A stretch of 64,000 nt of DNA from Aspidiotus rigidus (taxonomy: Eukaryota > Arthropoda > Insecta > Hemiptera > Diaspididae), in NCBI GenBank assembly GCA_035079385.1, contig JAVHKY010000008.1, forward strand, positions 2,030,001-2,094,000, written 5' to 3'. The first letter of the stretch is position 1. Each line of letters starts with the position of its first letter. The translations under genes and the position numbers were made by a program. Below the pieces are notes generated by a model. That model had not been told where the DNA came from, ran no database searches, and saw nothing but the letters and a program-made list of their open reading frames with translations. Of the stretch, positions 34,128-49,100 are shown piece by piece.

Positions 34128-37100
34128 ATGAGTGGAGTTGATGACATAGAAAATTTACCCGATCGTGTAGCAGCTACATATACCGACCGGACCATCTTCA
34201 TAACCGGTGGATCGGGCTTTTTGGGGAAGGTACTACTCGAGAAAATCTTACGAAAATGTCCCTCAGTAAAAACAATTTACTTACTGCTGCGCATGAAGAA
34301 AGGAAAAGCACCGCAGCAACGTATTGTGGAGCTCTTCAATTCTCCTGTAAGTAAAGTATTTCTACAGGATTTTTTTCTAGAGAAAGAAAACAAACTAATT
34401 TTCCAACTACATTATTATCGACAGCTTTTCGATCTATTAAAATCGACTCACGGTGGTGACATCATAAAGAAAGTAATCGCCATTTCTGGCGATGTAGTAC
34501 AGCCTAATCTGGGCATCTCGATTGAGGACAGCAAATTACTTCACAGCTCAGTCGACATTATGTACCATTGCGCGGCCACAATACGATTTGACGAGCCATT
34601 AAGGTCAGCTGTATTACTCAATACAAGAGGTACAAAATACGCCTTAGAATTTGCCTCGAAAATGGATAAATTAGAAGTAAGTACAACTTATAATTTCAAG
34701 TTCGGACCACAATCTGTTTGTTACATTGACTCGAAAAACTTTCAATATGTCGACAGTACTTTATGTACATTTCGACATCCTATTGTCATTTAAATGAGAA
34801 AGTGTTACACGAAGAAGCCTACCCGCCACCTGCTGATCCTCATAGAATTATCTCCGTTATGGAACTACTGAATGATGAATTGGTTAATCTAATATCAAAA
34901 AAGTGAGTACGTTACGCGATATTAATAATAATCCATTCGCTTACCTCTATTTAGTTCTTTAATAGGCTTATTATTTAACGAGCCGTTCTTCACTATAGAC
35001 ATTATTATGTCACAGCGTCCGCTTCGTAACGAGTAATGATCAGAACGTTACAGCTTCCTCGTAAACTTCTTTGGTGTTGCTTAGAATCTAAATTGCCGCC
35101 AAACCGGTCAAACGAAACATTATTTTTATAGGATTCCAGACTATATCTGATCTGCCAGGAAAAAATATGCAGTAGATTTATTGTAGGGACTTGATTATAT
35201 AGTCTAGTCAAATTAGACACAAAATGAGCTTAAAAAATAATTTTTTGATAGAGAACGGGTGTTTGCTGGAATGTGTAGAGGAAGGTATCGAAAAGTACCA
35301 AAAAAAACCCACCCCCTAAAGGCTGGGGAAAATTTTTTGCGGCACGTTTTGGCCCCCCAAATTCAGTTTTTGGACTATTTCTCAAAAACTAAGCGTTTTA
35401 CAAGAAAATGTTTCGAACAAAAGATGTTCCTCTTGAAATTTCAAATAAAATGATGTATAGAAAGTCCAGTTTAGACCGAATAGTCAGCTCCAAAATTCCC
35501 TCGAAATAATATAGTTTTCAAAATTTAAACGAAATTTATCAAATTTTTGCTGATATCTCGAAAAAATCAACTTCTAGAAGAAAATGTATAGGAAGGAAAC
35601 ATCTTCTTTATAGTATTTCTTATAAATAAAGTTTATTCTACACACATTTTGTTTGCTTCTTCATCTTCTGTGGCTGTAAAATGTGACAATAAGGAATTCT
35701 TCTCTAGTCTAGCAATTGTCGAAAAATTGATCTTAACAAGTATGTACCTTTGTTTACTGTGAACGTCAGCTATATGTATTTATTCGATACACACGTATCC
35801 GAGTACTGAAAAATACCATACTACGAGACCGATTGTACATATCTTCGTCATATGACTATCAGATCTCTCTCTTCAAGTACCATATCCAAGGGACTTCAGG
35901 CAGTTGTCATTTCGATAATTTGTTTCTATTTTCCTCGATCTCTCGCTGCGTGGAAAATTTCTTCTGGCAACATATTGGTCCACTGTCTTAAATGTTCCCT
36001 AGCCATGAGAGACTTTTTCGGCCTGTTCATCGCTTCCCCTCAATTCGACCATACATGATTGTCTGCAGTAGATCATATTTAGGCCCGCGAAGTACATGAC
36101 CTAGATACTGCATTTTTCTTTTCTTTATGGTGTTTAGAAGTTCGCGCTCTTTTCCCATGCGCTCAAGAACTTCCGTATTCCGTATTTTTTCCGTCCATAT
36201 AATTTTCAGCATGCCTCGGTAATACCACATCTCGAATACCACAATTTTATTCATCATCGCTATCTTCAGGGTCCACGTTTCACAGCTGTAGAGTAGCCTC
36301 GACCAGACATAGCATTTCAAGATCCTCAATTTTAGACGCATGTTCAGGTCCTTTGTTGTCATTACCTTGCGCCAGTTACTGAATGCATCCTTTGCCAACG
36401 CTATTCGAACTTTAATCTCCTCATCCGGTTCATGTCCTCGTTTATCCAGGCTCCAAGATATTTGAAATGCGTTACTCTTTCAATACGTTCTCCAGCTAGT
36501 TCCAGTTGTACATTCCCAATCCCACCCTTGCTTACTATCACCATTTTTGTCTTGTTAATGTTGATGGATAAGCCATATTTTTTACTGGCTTCGTTAACTC
36601 GGTTTAGTAAAGTTTGGAGATCGGGCATTGTCTCTGCTACAAGGGCTGTGTCGTCCGCATACCTAATATTATTGATTGTTTCGCCTCCAATTCGCACTCC
36701 TATTGGCTGATCTTCTAAAGCCTCCACAAATATTTCTTCGGAGTAGATGTTAAATAGCAGTGGCGAGAGGACGCAACCCTCCCTTACTCCTCTTTTGATT
36801 GGGATTTGCTGCGATTCTGTGTTGCCAATTTCCACAAACGCCGTTTGTTTCCAATACAGATTGACCATTAGCCGTATGTCCCAGCCGTCCAAGCCAATTT
36901 TCTTCAGGCTTTCAACTACGAGTAGTTTGTTGTGTTGTACTTTATCGAAGGCTTTCTCGAAATCTATAAAGCATATAAAGACTGTTTTTCGGAACTCTCG
37001 GTATTTTTGAAGAATAACTTGTACGCAGTACAGAGCTTCTCTCGTTCCCATGCCTGGTCGAAATCCAAATTGTTCCTTGTTGTCATGGAGAGAAACGATC

Positions 37101-40100
37101 AAGAAACAGCCACGAGTCCTGGGCGCTCCTTCAATGGAGCAGGAGTGCTAAGAATATCCCAGCTCGAAATGACAAAGATTCTAAAGATATGTACGTGGAA
37201 TGTACACACATTATACGAAACGGGAAGAATCCACAATCTAATCCGAGAAATGAAACGCCTGGATATTCACATTCTCGGTGTTGGTGAAACACACTGGCCT
37301 GGTCCCTAGAACTTTGAGACAGAAGAGCACACCATATATTTCTCAGGAGCAGAAGACGGACCGCACCAGACAGGAGTAGCTATTATATGTGATAAATCTA
37401 CCGCTAAAGCGGTAAAAGCATTTATACCTTTGTCTGAGAGAGCTATGATAATCCAACTTGCAGCCCATCCATTCGACATAAATACTCGGACAAAGATGAC
37501 GCAGAACTTGAGGATTTTTACGGACAGGTAGAGGCACTATTAAAAGTCTGCAAAAATCACAATGTCACTTTTGTGATTGGAGATATGAATGCTAAGGTTG
37601 GAAGAGGTCCAACAGGAACAATTGTCGAACCTTTTGGCTTAGGAGAACAAAACGAACGCGGTGAACGCCACATCCAATTTTGTCAGGAACAACAACTTAT
37701 CATTACCAATACGTGGTTTCAGCTCCCAAAAAGGTTATATGCGTGGAAAGCTCCGACTGATAGTAAAGATTTGATAGTCAGAAACCAAATAGACTACATA
37801 ATGGTCAAAAAGCGTTTCAGAAACTCGGTAAAGGCCGTGGAAACGTATCCTAGGGCAGATATGAACAAAGATCTTATATCCTCCTTGCGGCAAAGGTTAA
37901 AACCCGATTGAAGAAAATTAAGAAAGCCTCAAAACAGTTTATGAATACGTTAAAACTATAACAACCAGACGTCAAACGAAAGGTAAGAGAAAATATAAGC
38001 CATGAATTACAAGGCATTTCCGAGCAGGAAATAGGAAATAACGATGTCGAAAAAACTAAGAATGTAATATTGCAATCGGCTGAAGAAGTCCTGGGCAAAA
38101 GGGAGCGAAAAAAGAAGAACGCATGGATAACGGAAGAAATTCTGGAACTCATAGACGAAAGAAGGAAACACAAGAACAAGGATGAGCGAAAATAGAGAGA
38201 GACCCAGAGGAAGGTCAAAAAGGCAGTAAAAAAGCAAAAGAAGAATTTTATCTTAAATCTTGTGAAGATTTTGAACAACTAATAGAAAAACACGACAAAT
38301 ATCAGCTACACAAGAAACTGAAGTAAACTGCCGGAATTTACAGACCAAAGAAACCTTACGTAATGAGAAACCAAGAAAGAAACATAATTGTGGAGGAAAA
38401 CAGTCTGGTTGTGGAATGGACCAGATATATTGAGGAACTGTTTGAAGATAAAAGAGAATCCGTTAAGGTCACTGAAGAAGAAGGCATAGCAATCCTTCAA
38501 TCCGTAGTAGAAAGCGCAATAAGGAACACTCCAGTAAGAAAGGCCCCTGAACCGGATGGAATGATAGCAGAATTACTGAAAGTGTTGGATGAACACAGCA
38601 TTGGAAAACTAATGAGACTATACAATAGAATCTACATTAGCGGAACAATACCAGAAGAATGGCTTCGATCAAAGTTCATAACAATTCCCAAGAAGCAAAA
38701 AACGAAAAGCTGCACCGATTTCAGACCAATCAGCTTGATGTCACATCTACTAAAAATATTGCTGCGTATAATAAAAAGAAGAATATCCAAAAAATGCGAG
38801 TACTACCAGATATGGATGAATAATTCCATCTTTATCCTGTTGTATAGCTAAATTTTAATATTCTTATAGCTAAATACAGTATAAGAATTAATTCTACAAT
38901 AAATTTCCTCTATTTCCGCTTGTTCTACAGAAGATATTAGGTATTACATTTGCTCAATTGTAAACTTATTTTGTAAGAAATACTATAAAGAAAATGTTTC
39001 CTTCCTATACATTTTCTTCTAAAAGTTGATTTTTCCGAGATATCAGCAAAAATTTGATAAATTTCGTCTAAATTTTAAAAACTATATTACTTCGAGGGAA
39101 TTTTGGAGCTGACTATTCGGTCTAAATTGGACTTTCTATACATCATTTTATTTGAAATTTCAAGAGGAACATCTTTTGTTCGAAACATTTTCTCGTAAAA
39201 CGCTTAGTTTTTGAGAAATAGTCCAAGAACTGAATTTGGGGGCCAAAACGTGCCACAAAAAATTTTACACAGCCTTTAGGGGGTGGGTTTTTTTTTGGTA
39301 CTTTTCGATACCTTCCTCTACACATCCCATCAGCAAACACCCGTTCTCTACCAAAAAATTATTTTTTATTGTCTAGTTAGCCTAGACCATATACAGTAAA
39401 TATAATTAATCTAAGACTCTTACGAGGTGGTGAATACAGGGATCATAGTGTTAGAGTGTGAACGTTGATAAATTTCAGAGAGGTGAGAAATAATTAGAAG
39501 AAGTTGCAAAGGGGGCCACAGTACAGCTCTTATCCTAGAAAGTTTCTATTGGACATTTGGACAGTATGAACAAGTCGCGGGTCCAGTCTTTTATTGAAGA
39601 TTTCAAGATTTCCATAAGTTCTGATTGCTCTTCAAATTGAAAATATTAAATCCTATGCTAGGGAAGGACAACAACTAGTGACTTTTGGAAAGAAGTTTCC
39701 GCATTCGCGGTTGAAATGTCGTCAGCGTCGAATTCCGGAAGGTCAAGTCAACCTAAAATTACAACCTAATAAAGATTAGAGTGGAGAAATGATGTGAATG
39801 ACGTGCATGAAAGACTTAGCAAAAAACTGCAAGGGAACTCGTCAACAGTAAGTATAAGGAGTGAGAGGGGAGCTGGGTGAAGCGCGAGGACCAGAGGAAG
39901 GAAAGAACAGGGCTTCTTCCCGTCATGAATGTGGAGAATGGGCGTCTGAAATAAAACAACGGATTTGGAAACGCCGAAGCAATGTAAAACACGATCAGTT
40001 TTCGGATTGTTCAATTTTCTGATAAGATCAAGACAACTGTGACGTGATCTGTTGCCAGGATGAAAATCTAATTTTGGGAGGGGTAGAGAGGAAGAGCTGG

Positions 40101-43100
40101 AAGTACCGTGCTATAGTGATGCAAGACGAGGGGGAAAGAGAAAATTCTCAATTCTATTTCTTGAAGTACAACGAAACAAGGTCAGTGGGAAAAAAGCAAA
40201 ATGGGCGTATTCAGGCAAATTGTCAAAGTTCTACAGGAGAAGCTTGCGTGCGCCGATAGACGGCTTTGTTAGATTGACTTTCAAGTTAAGTTACATTACC
40301 ATCCACCTCCTTGTAATTGCTATACTTTTCTGATAAATGAAGCCCGCTGATGAAAGTTTAAAGCCTTCACAGAATGAAAAAACTAAAAAAGAGATTCTTT
40401 TGATTCTAGTGTTCTGGAAACTTTTCCTAATACGTATGCCTACACAAAATGTTTAGCCGAGCATTTAGTCGTCGAGCAAATGCGAAAGGGATTTCCGGCT
40501 GTGATCGCGCGGCCATCTGTCGGTAAGTTGCTGAATCGACCACATTTATATTATACGTGTAGAATTCAGGGGGGGGGGGATTGCCACAATAAATTTTTTG
40601 CCGGGATAAAGATGAAAGAGAAGGTAAGAAAAAGTATGGTCGGTCTTTCATCAATTTGTAAATTGTTATTTTTTCCAACTGTTTTTTCAGATTTTAGCAT
40701 TTTTATATGAATGTTTATAAAATTAGGACTACTTTTGGAAAAACAGTCACAAAAAACCGTCACAGTTTTTTCACTGAGACTAATCCTGGAAAAATCGTCA
40801 CAAAGAACTGTCATGATTTTTTGTCACACTTGTTGACGTCTTGACCTTTTATAGGGCCTTGAAAAAACGACGACTTTCTTAACGGAGTTGAACGAGGAAC
40901 GCAGGACACCTGTTCTATGGGTCGAATTGGTTTTGGTATTGAGAATTCAAAGTTCCTTCCTTACCTCATCATACGGCTCAAAAGACGAAATTTTTTCAAG
41001 TCCCCTGCCAACAATATATGTTGGGAGGGGGACTTGATAAAAAGTTGTATTTTTTTAAAATCCTCCTCCTATTCTATATTATGACTCGGAAGTTGAACTA
41101 TTCTTTATTATGGCTCGGAAGTTGAAATTTTCCCAAGTCCAAATCCTTTATTAGGGTAGGTCAGTTTCCGCCAAACAACGCACGGTAAATTTTCCGAAAT
41201 AACCCCCTCATAGAACAGGTTCCCTGTTTTAAAATTGCAACTTTCGACCCTGTGACGTCACGGTCTGATGATGTCACTGGATAGTTTTCGTGGGAAATCA
41301 CGGCGTTTTTTTAGAGATAACCCCCAATAAAACAGGTTCCCTGTTAAAATGTCTACCTTTGGTACTTTCATGACACTAGGCCTAACGAACAGTTACTAGG
41401 TCTATACTGAGTATCTGATCTTTTAGCTAATTTTATAATAGGCTTATACTAGGCCTATCATAGCCTAACATGCAGTAGATTAAGCTATACTCAGCAAGTC
41501 AGCCTTCAGCAAGTCAGCATAACAAACAGTAGAGGAAAGGCCTGTGTTTTGACTGAGACCAGTTCTGCAAAAACTGTTGCGAAAACCGCCACGGTTTTTG
41601 GTTATGCTTAATGCCGATCAGAGGCTTAAAGAAATTCTGGCCTTAGCTACTTTAGGAACTAGATCCTTTGCCTTCATTAAACTAGGCCTAACATACAAAA
41701 TACTAGGGGCTTCATGTACTGTATGTCTCACGAAAAACACGGTTTGTTAGCCGCGCACCATCGCAAGCAAAAACGTACCTCCATGCGCTAGCTTGAAAAA
41801 GGTAAGATTGGAGATTTTCCCGCGTTTTCTTGTGAGCTCAAACGTATTCCTCATACTACTAAGAGGAAACGGAGATTTCTAATGGTGAAAGACTTGGAAA
41901 AAATTTCAAATATGATTTTTTATTCCTCTCAAAAACGTTAAAGCTCGTTAAAATGAATGAATAAAATTTTAAGTAGGGCAGGGTTATTCTTCTTCCCAAA
42001 TGCTTATATACGTGTAATTAATTGATTTAAAGGAAAAAGGCTCTGCCCGCATATTGCGTATCCTTGCACGAAAAAATCAAATATTTTTATAAAATATTAT
42101 GTGTAGCTTTTCCTGTACTTTTCACACTAACCCGCAATGATTTTCGTTTCCAGTGATTCCAATATGGCTAGAACCGCTGCCAGGCTGGACAGATAATATC
42201 AACGGTCCGACTGGATTGTTGATTGGAGCTGGTAAAGGTGTTATCAGAACAATGTATTGTAACAATACAGGATATGCTGACTTTTTACCTGTCGATATTG
42301 CTGTAAACGGAATATTTCTTGCTACTTGGAACTATATTCAGAATAAGTAATTTTCTCAAATATCTCCGAATGCAAATAGGCCTAGTACATTAACAGGTTA
42401 ATCATGCGAGAATCATCAGGTCGAAAAAAAACTCGTTGCCCGGCGTCTTTCATCAACATCGTTAATTACGACGAGCAGGATTGGTGATGTTTCATGAGAA
42501 TATAATATTGATTGGGATCAACTACCGTTTATGACGCTCGGAAGTCAAGTATTTTCAAAGTTCTTGATCTAGCTCAGGGACCCAGACCCGTTCCGAATCA
42601 CATATTTCTCTCGATAACCGGAATCTTCTCTTACATAACATAGGCCTAGTTCAAAAGTCGAGATTTTTTTATGTCTCTCGCCTCTGATCCGTGTAACTCA
42701 GAAGAAGAACTTTCTCCTCGCCCCGTATACTCATCTGGATGGTCGAAATTCTTCTCAATCTCGACGTTTTGTAAAAAACTCAAAAAAGTTGGACTCTTTT
42801 GAAGTCCACATCTCCCCGATATGCGTAGATGGGTGGAAATTTTTCAAGTTCTCCTTCTGAGCTGCTCGGAGTTTTCCTGAATCCCCATCTTGATATTTGT
42901 ATAGATCGATGATAACAAAAGACCTTTGAAAGGGAGGAGGTCATTTTTAAAAACTTTGACGTTCCGTCGTCCGCCAAAAAACTGAGCTACCCCCATAAAG
43001 GATTTGGACTGGAAAAATTTCAACTTTCAAGTCATGATCTGTGGAACTCAAAAAAATGTCGACAATCCTCAATGCCAAATCCAGTTCGGGTTTCGTCATT

Positions 43101-46100
43101 TAACTTCGTTAGGAAAGCTTTTCCCAATTTTTTGGTATCGGAAAAAAAATTTCGACTATCGAGCTATATAGGAGTGGGATATTTTGAAAAATTTCTACTC
43201 TTAAGCTATATTATGACAAGAGGAGGACTTAAAAAAATGTCGACTTCCGAACTATACATGATTGGAGAGGGGCTTCAAAAAAAATCGACTTTCGAGCTGC
43301 ATTTGATAGGAGAAGGTAAAAAAAGGACTCAATTCTCAATATCAAAAACGAATTTGTTCCGTAGAACAATTTTCCCGAATTCTTCATTTAACCTCGTTAG
43401 GGAAGCCGTCGTTTTCCCTCGTCCCTCCTCCTGATCTCCTCTTGATGTACATAACACATGTATCTAACTCGGAGATTCAGACTTTTCCAGGACCCGAAAT
43501 CCGATCACGCTCCCTCATACCTCCCTTCCTCAGACCACGATTTTCCACAAAGACAGCAGTCGTTTTCCCCAAATGACCCTCCTTCGAACGAAAGAAAAAT
43601 TTAAATATTTTCCCCAACAGCGTCAAAGCGAGTGATGAGAGGGTATATGTAAATGCGTATCACCTATGCCGCTTCTTGCTCTTAAACTTGGATCTTCTGT
43701 GTCCGCCTTAGAGAGCCTAGTCTTGTTTCCCTATCGTTTGTTTATAACTTTATCATGAACCTTTTTCTTTAATGTTTTAGCGACCATGAAAGACGTATAT
43801 TTCATTTTACATCAAGTCAGGAATGGCAGGTGAGCTGGCAAGAGGTAATTGATATTGGCAAAAGTATCGTCACGAATGAATTACCACTAAATGGCGTTGT
43901 TTGGTATCCCGGAGGCAGTATGAAGAGAAGTAGACTGTTGCATCAATTGTGCGTGATTTTATTCCACACCATACCAGCATATTTCTTGGATTTTATTATC
44001 TTCCTGTCAGGAAATAAGCCGGTGTAAGTAAATTTTCTCTTCGGTGTTTCTATGAAACGAGAGCTGATACAGATCATTAGGAGACCGTTTCTCTACGAGA
44101 ATTGCCTAAGTGTTTCTCGAGCTGCTTTTTTAAGGCTCTATTCTTACAGAATCGCTCTTGAAATTTCTTCGTAACTTGTGAAGTTGAACGATTATTTAGA
44201 TAAGTGTATTTATACTAACGATTAATCTGATTTACCCTTCAAACATTTTCAAATATTCACACTGAATAGAGAGGGGGAGAGACAGAAAGAGAAAGAAAGA
44301 ATGAAGGAAAAGAAGATGGAAAATGTCTCTGCTTCGACTGAAATATTTCGACAGTTGTGCAATATTTTTATCATTGTTTATCTTCGAAGTCAAAATCAAG
44401 TTCTTTCAACAAAACATCTGAAGTCGAACATATTTTTAATTTTTTTCTTACGAAAATTTGATAAATAGGGTTCGATTTGTCTTTTTAGAAGGCAACATAT
44501 TTTTCTCTTTTTCTGCGATTTTCATCTGGTGACCAAAATTGGTGAATTCCCTGAACAAATGTGTGAAAATTGGACAAAATAATTCGAGATAGGTATAAAA
44601 ATCACTGGAAAATTTGAACAAATTTCTTCATGACTTGAACACGCGGATTTGGTTTCTTCATCGTCCCAACTACTCAAAATGGGTGCTCAACCAAAATTTA
44701 TTTCAATGTGGCCTAGAGGAAATGTAAAATCTAGGCTAGGCTATAGTGGCGGTGGCGTATTTCAAAATTTTTTTCGAGGGCAAAGATTCATCAAAAATTC
44801 CACTGAGCAAAAAAAAAGAAACAAAAGCTTCATCAGTCGGTTAAACGAGCAAAGAATTAAGATCATGTTTCATGTCTCTTAAACCTCATAATATCGAGGA
44901 TCTCCGCTTTTTGTATATTAAATTGACTAGCTGACGGGCTCATGTCCACTTTATAAAAATTTGATTGTACGAAAAGTTTTCGTCTTAAGGTAGAGCCTGT
45001 GCATATCAGGCTGAGGGGCTCACAAACTCACTTGTTCCACTCGTATCTGCTCCATTTTTAGCCTAGTATATTGTCTGTTAGACTGACTAGCTTCCTGGGG
45101 CTCACCTCCATTCTTAGCTTAGCTAGCATGAGTCTGCATATCAGGCTAAAAGTCTCACTCACTCGGTTCGTTTGACCTCATTCTTAGGCCAGTTTGAGTC
45201 GTATACTGTATATTATGGCTCCCAATAGTCTAATATACTGTGTGTTAGGTTGAGAGGCTCGGTACGAGGTCTAGTAAAAGACCTAGTACCAGTATAACAA
45301 AGCCTAGCTCCCCTAACTTGCTTGAATTGGCCAAGTATAAGCATAGTATAAAGAGCAACTCGCGAATTTTTGAACTAAGGGTTCCAGTTCGCCTAAATAG
45401 ACAAAGTATAAGCGTAGTATAGAACTAGTTCCGACCTCAGGCACCTAGTCTTGGCCAAGTACCAGTTTAGCAGAGCGTGCCTTCTCCAGTCTCCCTGAAC
45501 AGTTCAATACAGGCCTAGTGCAATTAGTTACAAGCTCAGACACCTAGTGCCAAGTATAAGCAAGCAAAAAATTTTGGCAATTAAAGTCTTTGTAATTATA
45601 ATTTACTAGCGTCTGTTGCGTCGTCGCTACGCGTCGACGATAAGTTTTACTTCAGTTGCATTTAAAACAGAACAAAAAAAATATTGCTCACCTTAACCAA
45701 ACCCTATTTTAAAGTAAGTTCTATAGCATTTAGGGATTTAATGAATAAAAAAAAAAAAAAATGGGATTGATTATAGAAGAGTATTAAAAACAGAAAGCAA
45801 CATTTAATTCAGAATAGCTCCTTCAAACTCAATGGCGATGGTTTTGAAATTGACTACCACACCTGTAATCATTTTGCAGCTTTACAATAGTGTGTTCATG
45901 GGTTAGGGTGATGCTAAGAGCTGTGCCATGCTAAGTTCATGGGTTTTACAAGGAGAGCATAAAACATACAAATGTGCATTCGCGCGTATTGTATTTTACT
46001 ATTTTAACATTTATAAAATAGTACTTTGGTCGCACTGAGAAAAAAAAAAAAAAAACGTTGCTAGATCATAACCACAAAACCAAACTCTGTTTTAGAATAA

Positions 46101-49100
46101 TTTGTGATTCAGTCGCACTTATAAAAAGAATAATATTTTGTCAAACGTTAACCAAACACTATTTTAAAATAAGTTGACTTGAGACACTTAAAAAAAAAAA
46201 ATAAAAAAAAAAATATTGCTAGACCTTGACCAAACCCTATTTTTAAATAAGTTGTACTCTAGTAGCATTTTTTAAAAAGTCCAAGAATGCTAGTCTTTTG
46301 TACAACACTTACCCCTCACCTAACCACAGGGTGTCTACTAAATCTACAATTCAAAAATTCATGACTTTTTCATGACTTTCTAATGACGTTTTCATAAAAT
46401 TTTCATGATCATTTTCCTTAATTTGTTGAACAACTTTTATTCGCTGTAATTTTTTTGCATTATTTAATGAATGATGAATAATTTTGCAAGAATCTCACGA
46501 CCATAAACAAAAATTCATGACTTTTTCATGACTTTTATGACTTGTAGACACCCTGTAACTAACACTAATCTTATTTCAAAGTTGAATGAAATACTTCAGG
46601 AACAGCCAGAAATGAAATAATGGAACAAACTGTTTAAACAAAACAATTAAAAATATAAAAAACACAAATGTTCAAAAAGTGGAATATTTAATCCTACAAA
46701 GATTCTTCAAAATGTCGGATTATTGAACAATTTTGATCATTTTCACATTGAAGCATTTTAATATTTTAAACAACTTTACATTTTTCAAACAAACTCTACA
46801 TTTGGTGTTTTGGCTTTTGTTCAATTCAGCCAGGTACTGCTTCATATTTATCAATCAGATTTTTTCCCCCCTAGAAAGAGTTAAAAGATTGCCTCAAGAA
46901 AGAAATATTCATGAGAAATAAGTAGGTACAGGTACTTAGTGTTGATGCTTGTGCTTTGTTTTGATCACACAGCATTTTCTGTCAATTTCATATCAGTCTT
47001 CAAGTACAATTCATTACTCCACCTTGAAATAAAAATTGCACAAAAGAAACAGTTTTCATCTCCTCCTGCACAAACTGGAAATGCTTCAGAATTTTTGTTA
47101 CATTTGACCTTTTACTATCATTATTTGGTTGGTGCCAATACTTAGCTGAAATCAAAATTTATTTTGCAATTTCCGTTTCTGGGAAACATGTTATCTAATT
47201 ATTGCTTTGTTTATTTTAGAAACTTCCATATTGAGGGAAATGTTGGGTTGCAAAAAGCATGCGCAATATCATAAAATGACATAGATATATGTATAACCCC
47301 ACTGAAATAAAAATTTACCATGAGCCTTTCTGTCTGCGGACAAACACTCATCATCACCGCTACAATTATTCATTTGAGTAAAGGCTACATGATTGAAAAT
47401 TACAGCTTTATTATGATCCGAGAAAAAAGAGATTCATATATTACAACTGCAAAAAAAAAACTGAACTTCTGAAATTTAAAATACTTTGCGGTATACTTAC
47501 AAGGGTACACATTTCATTCACTCAAATTGAGAAAAGGGGGGGAAACACCACTGAATTTATCAATTTGAAGTAATGTTCAAGTTGTGAAAATAAAATATTA
47601 ACAATATAGGCTATCAAAACAATTGAAGAACTTTGAACACAGGCTTTATCTAATGATGATAATTGGTGACAATAATAAAATCCAATAGTTGTCTTTTCAT
47701 TGGAAACTCTCATGATGATATTTTTATATTAGTTCAACCACAGCCAAACAAATTGACCTAGTATTGACAGTAGCGATGATTACCGCACTCAGTGGCATTC
47801 TTGATTTCTCAATGCTTGACAATTTGTAAACATCCTTAAATGAGAAAAATATACAAAATAAATTCAGCGGCAAATTATTTGCATTCAACAGCTAGAATTT
47901 CAATCAAAAACAGGGACTCAAATCAGCTTCACAATTTCCAAAATACCAACGTTTGAAATTGTAAGATTTCATTCCACACAGTTTATTAAGTTGATGATGA
48001 TCGGTGGTATGATAATATACTTACCCACAAGTATTGAAGACATAGATTCCAACTTCCAAGCTTGTTTATTTCAGCTCTTCACAGAACTGTTTGACAATTG
48101 TTTGTTGAAATTTCAAAGGGATGAAACTGAATTCAAAAGCACAATACAGCTTCACCATGATTGAATCACGCGTGTATTCAGAGGGCTCCAACTGACAATT
48201 GAAAGTAGCAATATACAATGGATCATTTGATAAATGAATGATATATACAACTACAATTTAAAAAAAAGCAAGGATAGTAAATTTCAAAAATTGGAAGTTC
48301 TACAGATGAATAGGGTTTAAAATACGCACCGTATTGATCTATTATCGCAGCATTGATTAAGGCTTACATTGATTATCTTTGTCTGGATCACTTGATATTA
48401 ATACGGCAATACCAACGTAGATTACAATAAATGAACATCGATGAGAATATTAATTTTATACCGGAAATAATATGATTCACGATGACATCTACTATAGTGT
48501 TCGTTATCTAAACAAATTGAAATGACAGTCTGCGATGTTGCGATGCACATATGGACCCTATTTAGCCAAACCCAACCAAGCGACAAGATAACAATCTAGA
48601 GAAATGTTCCTTTACTATAAGCGAAGGTTCTCCTTCTCGCCAGATCGTTATCATGTAACTTGGTTGGGTTTGGCTAAAAGGGTTCATATTTTTGTATCAT
48701 ATTGTCTTATATCTTCGTGTCTCGGACTCTCGACCTCAGAACGAACAGCAGAAATAATATTGGTTTACGAAGAAAGCGCGAAGGATGATATGTCCTGCAG
48801 CCTGCAGGTACGGCTCTTAGCCTTAGTTCGTGTGCGATCAGGTGATGAGTCTTCCCCTCCATCCGTCCATCACTCGTTTCTCGTTAAACCCATTTGAACA
48901 CGACCGTTAACGAACAATCCCGATACCTACAGACCAGACGTTCGACAAACTATTCGTAGCGTTGTCCACGGTTTTCGTAGGTTGCTTGTGTTTTATTATT
49001 ATGGATGGATGGATTTGATTGGCACTTCCATCTGCAATAATATCGAGTACAAACTAAATTCGTAATTTTTATCGCGACAAATACTTCTAATTTTTGTCTT

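Larger units (their letters stand above)
35231..39368. mobile_element. 4.1 kb inverted-repeat structure in FAR intron 3
   Basis: Arms 35231-35635 and 38961-39368 are inverted copies about 405 bp long and highly similar. Each arm contains an accidental ORF of similar sequence (35259-35453 plus, 39143-39340 minus), which are not genes. The outer ends read TAAAAAATAATTTTTTG. Between the arms lies a LINE in two opposed segments. It could be one composite or fold-back transposon carrying a LINE, or two oppositely oriented copies of a 405 bp element flanking a LINE insertion. No TSD is clear. Confidence 0.5.

Noticed and set aside
35259..39340. Two similar 64-65 residue ORFs as paralogous proteins
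   Set aside because: They are the same DNA in the two inverted arms, with no start context or domain; non-coding similarity extends equally beyond the ORFs.
43072..43434. 120-residue ORF
   Set aside because: Consists of diverged tandem units of the dispersed repeat family.
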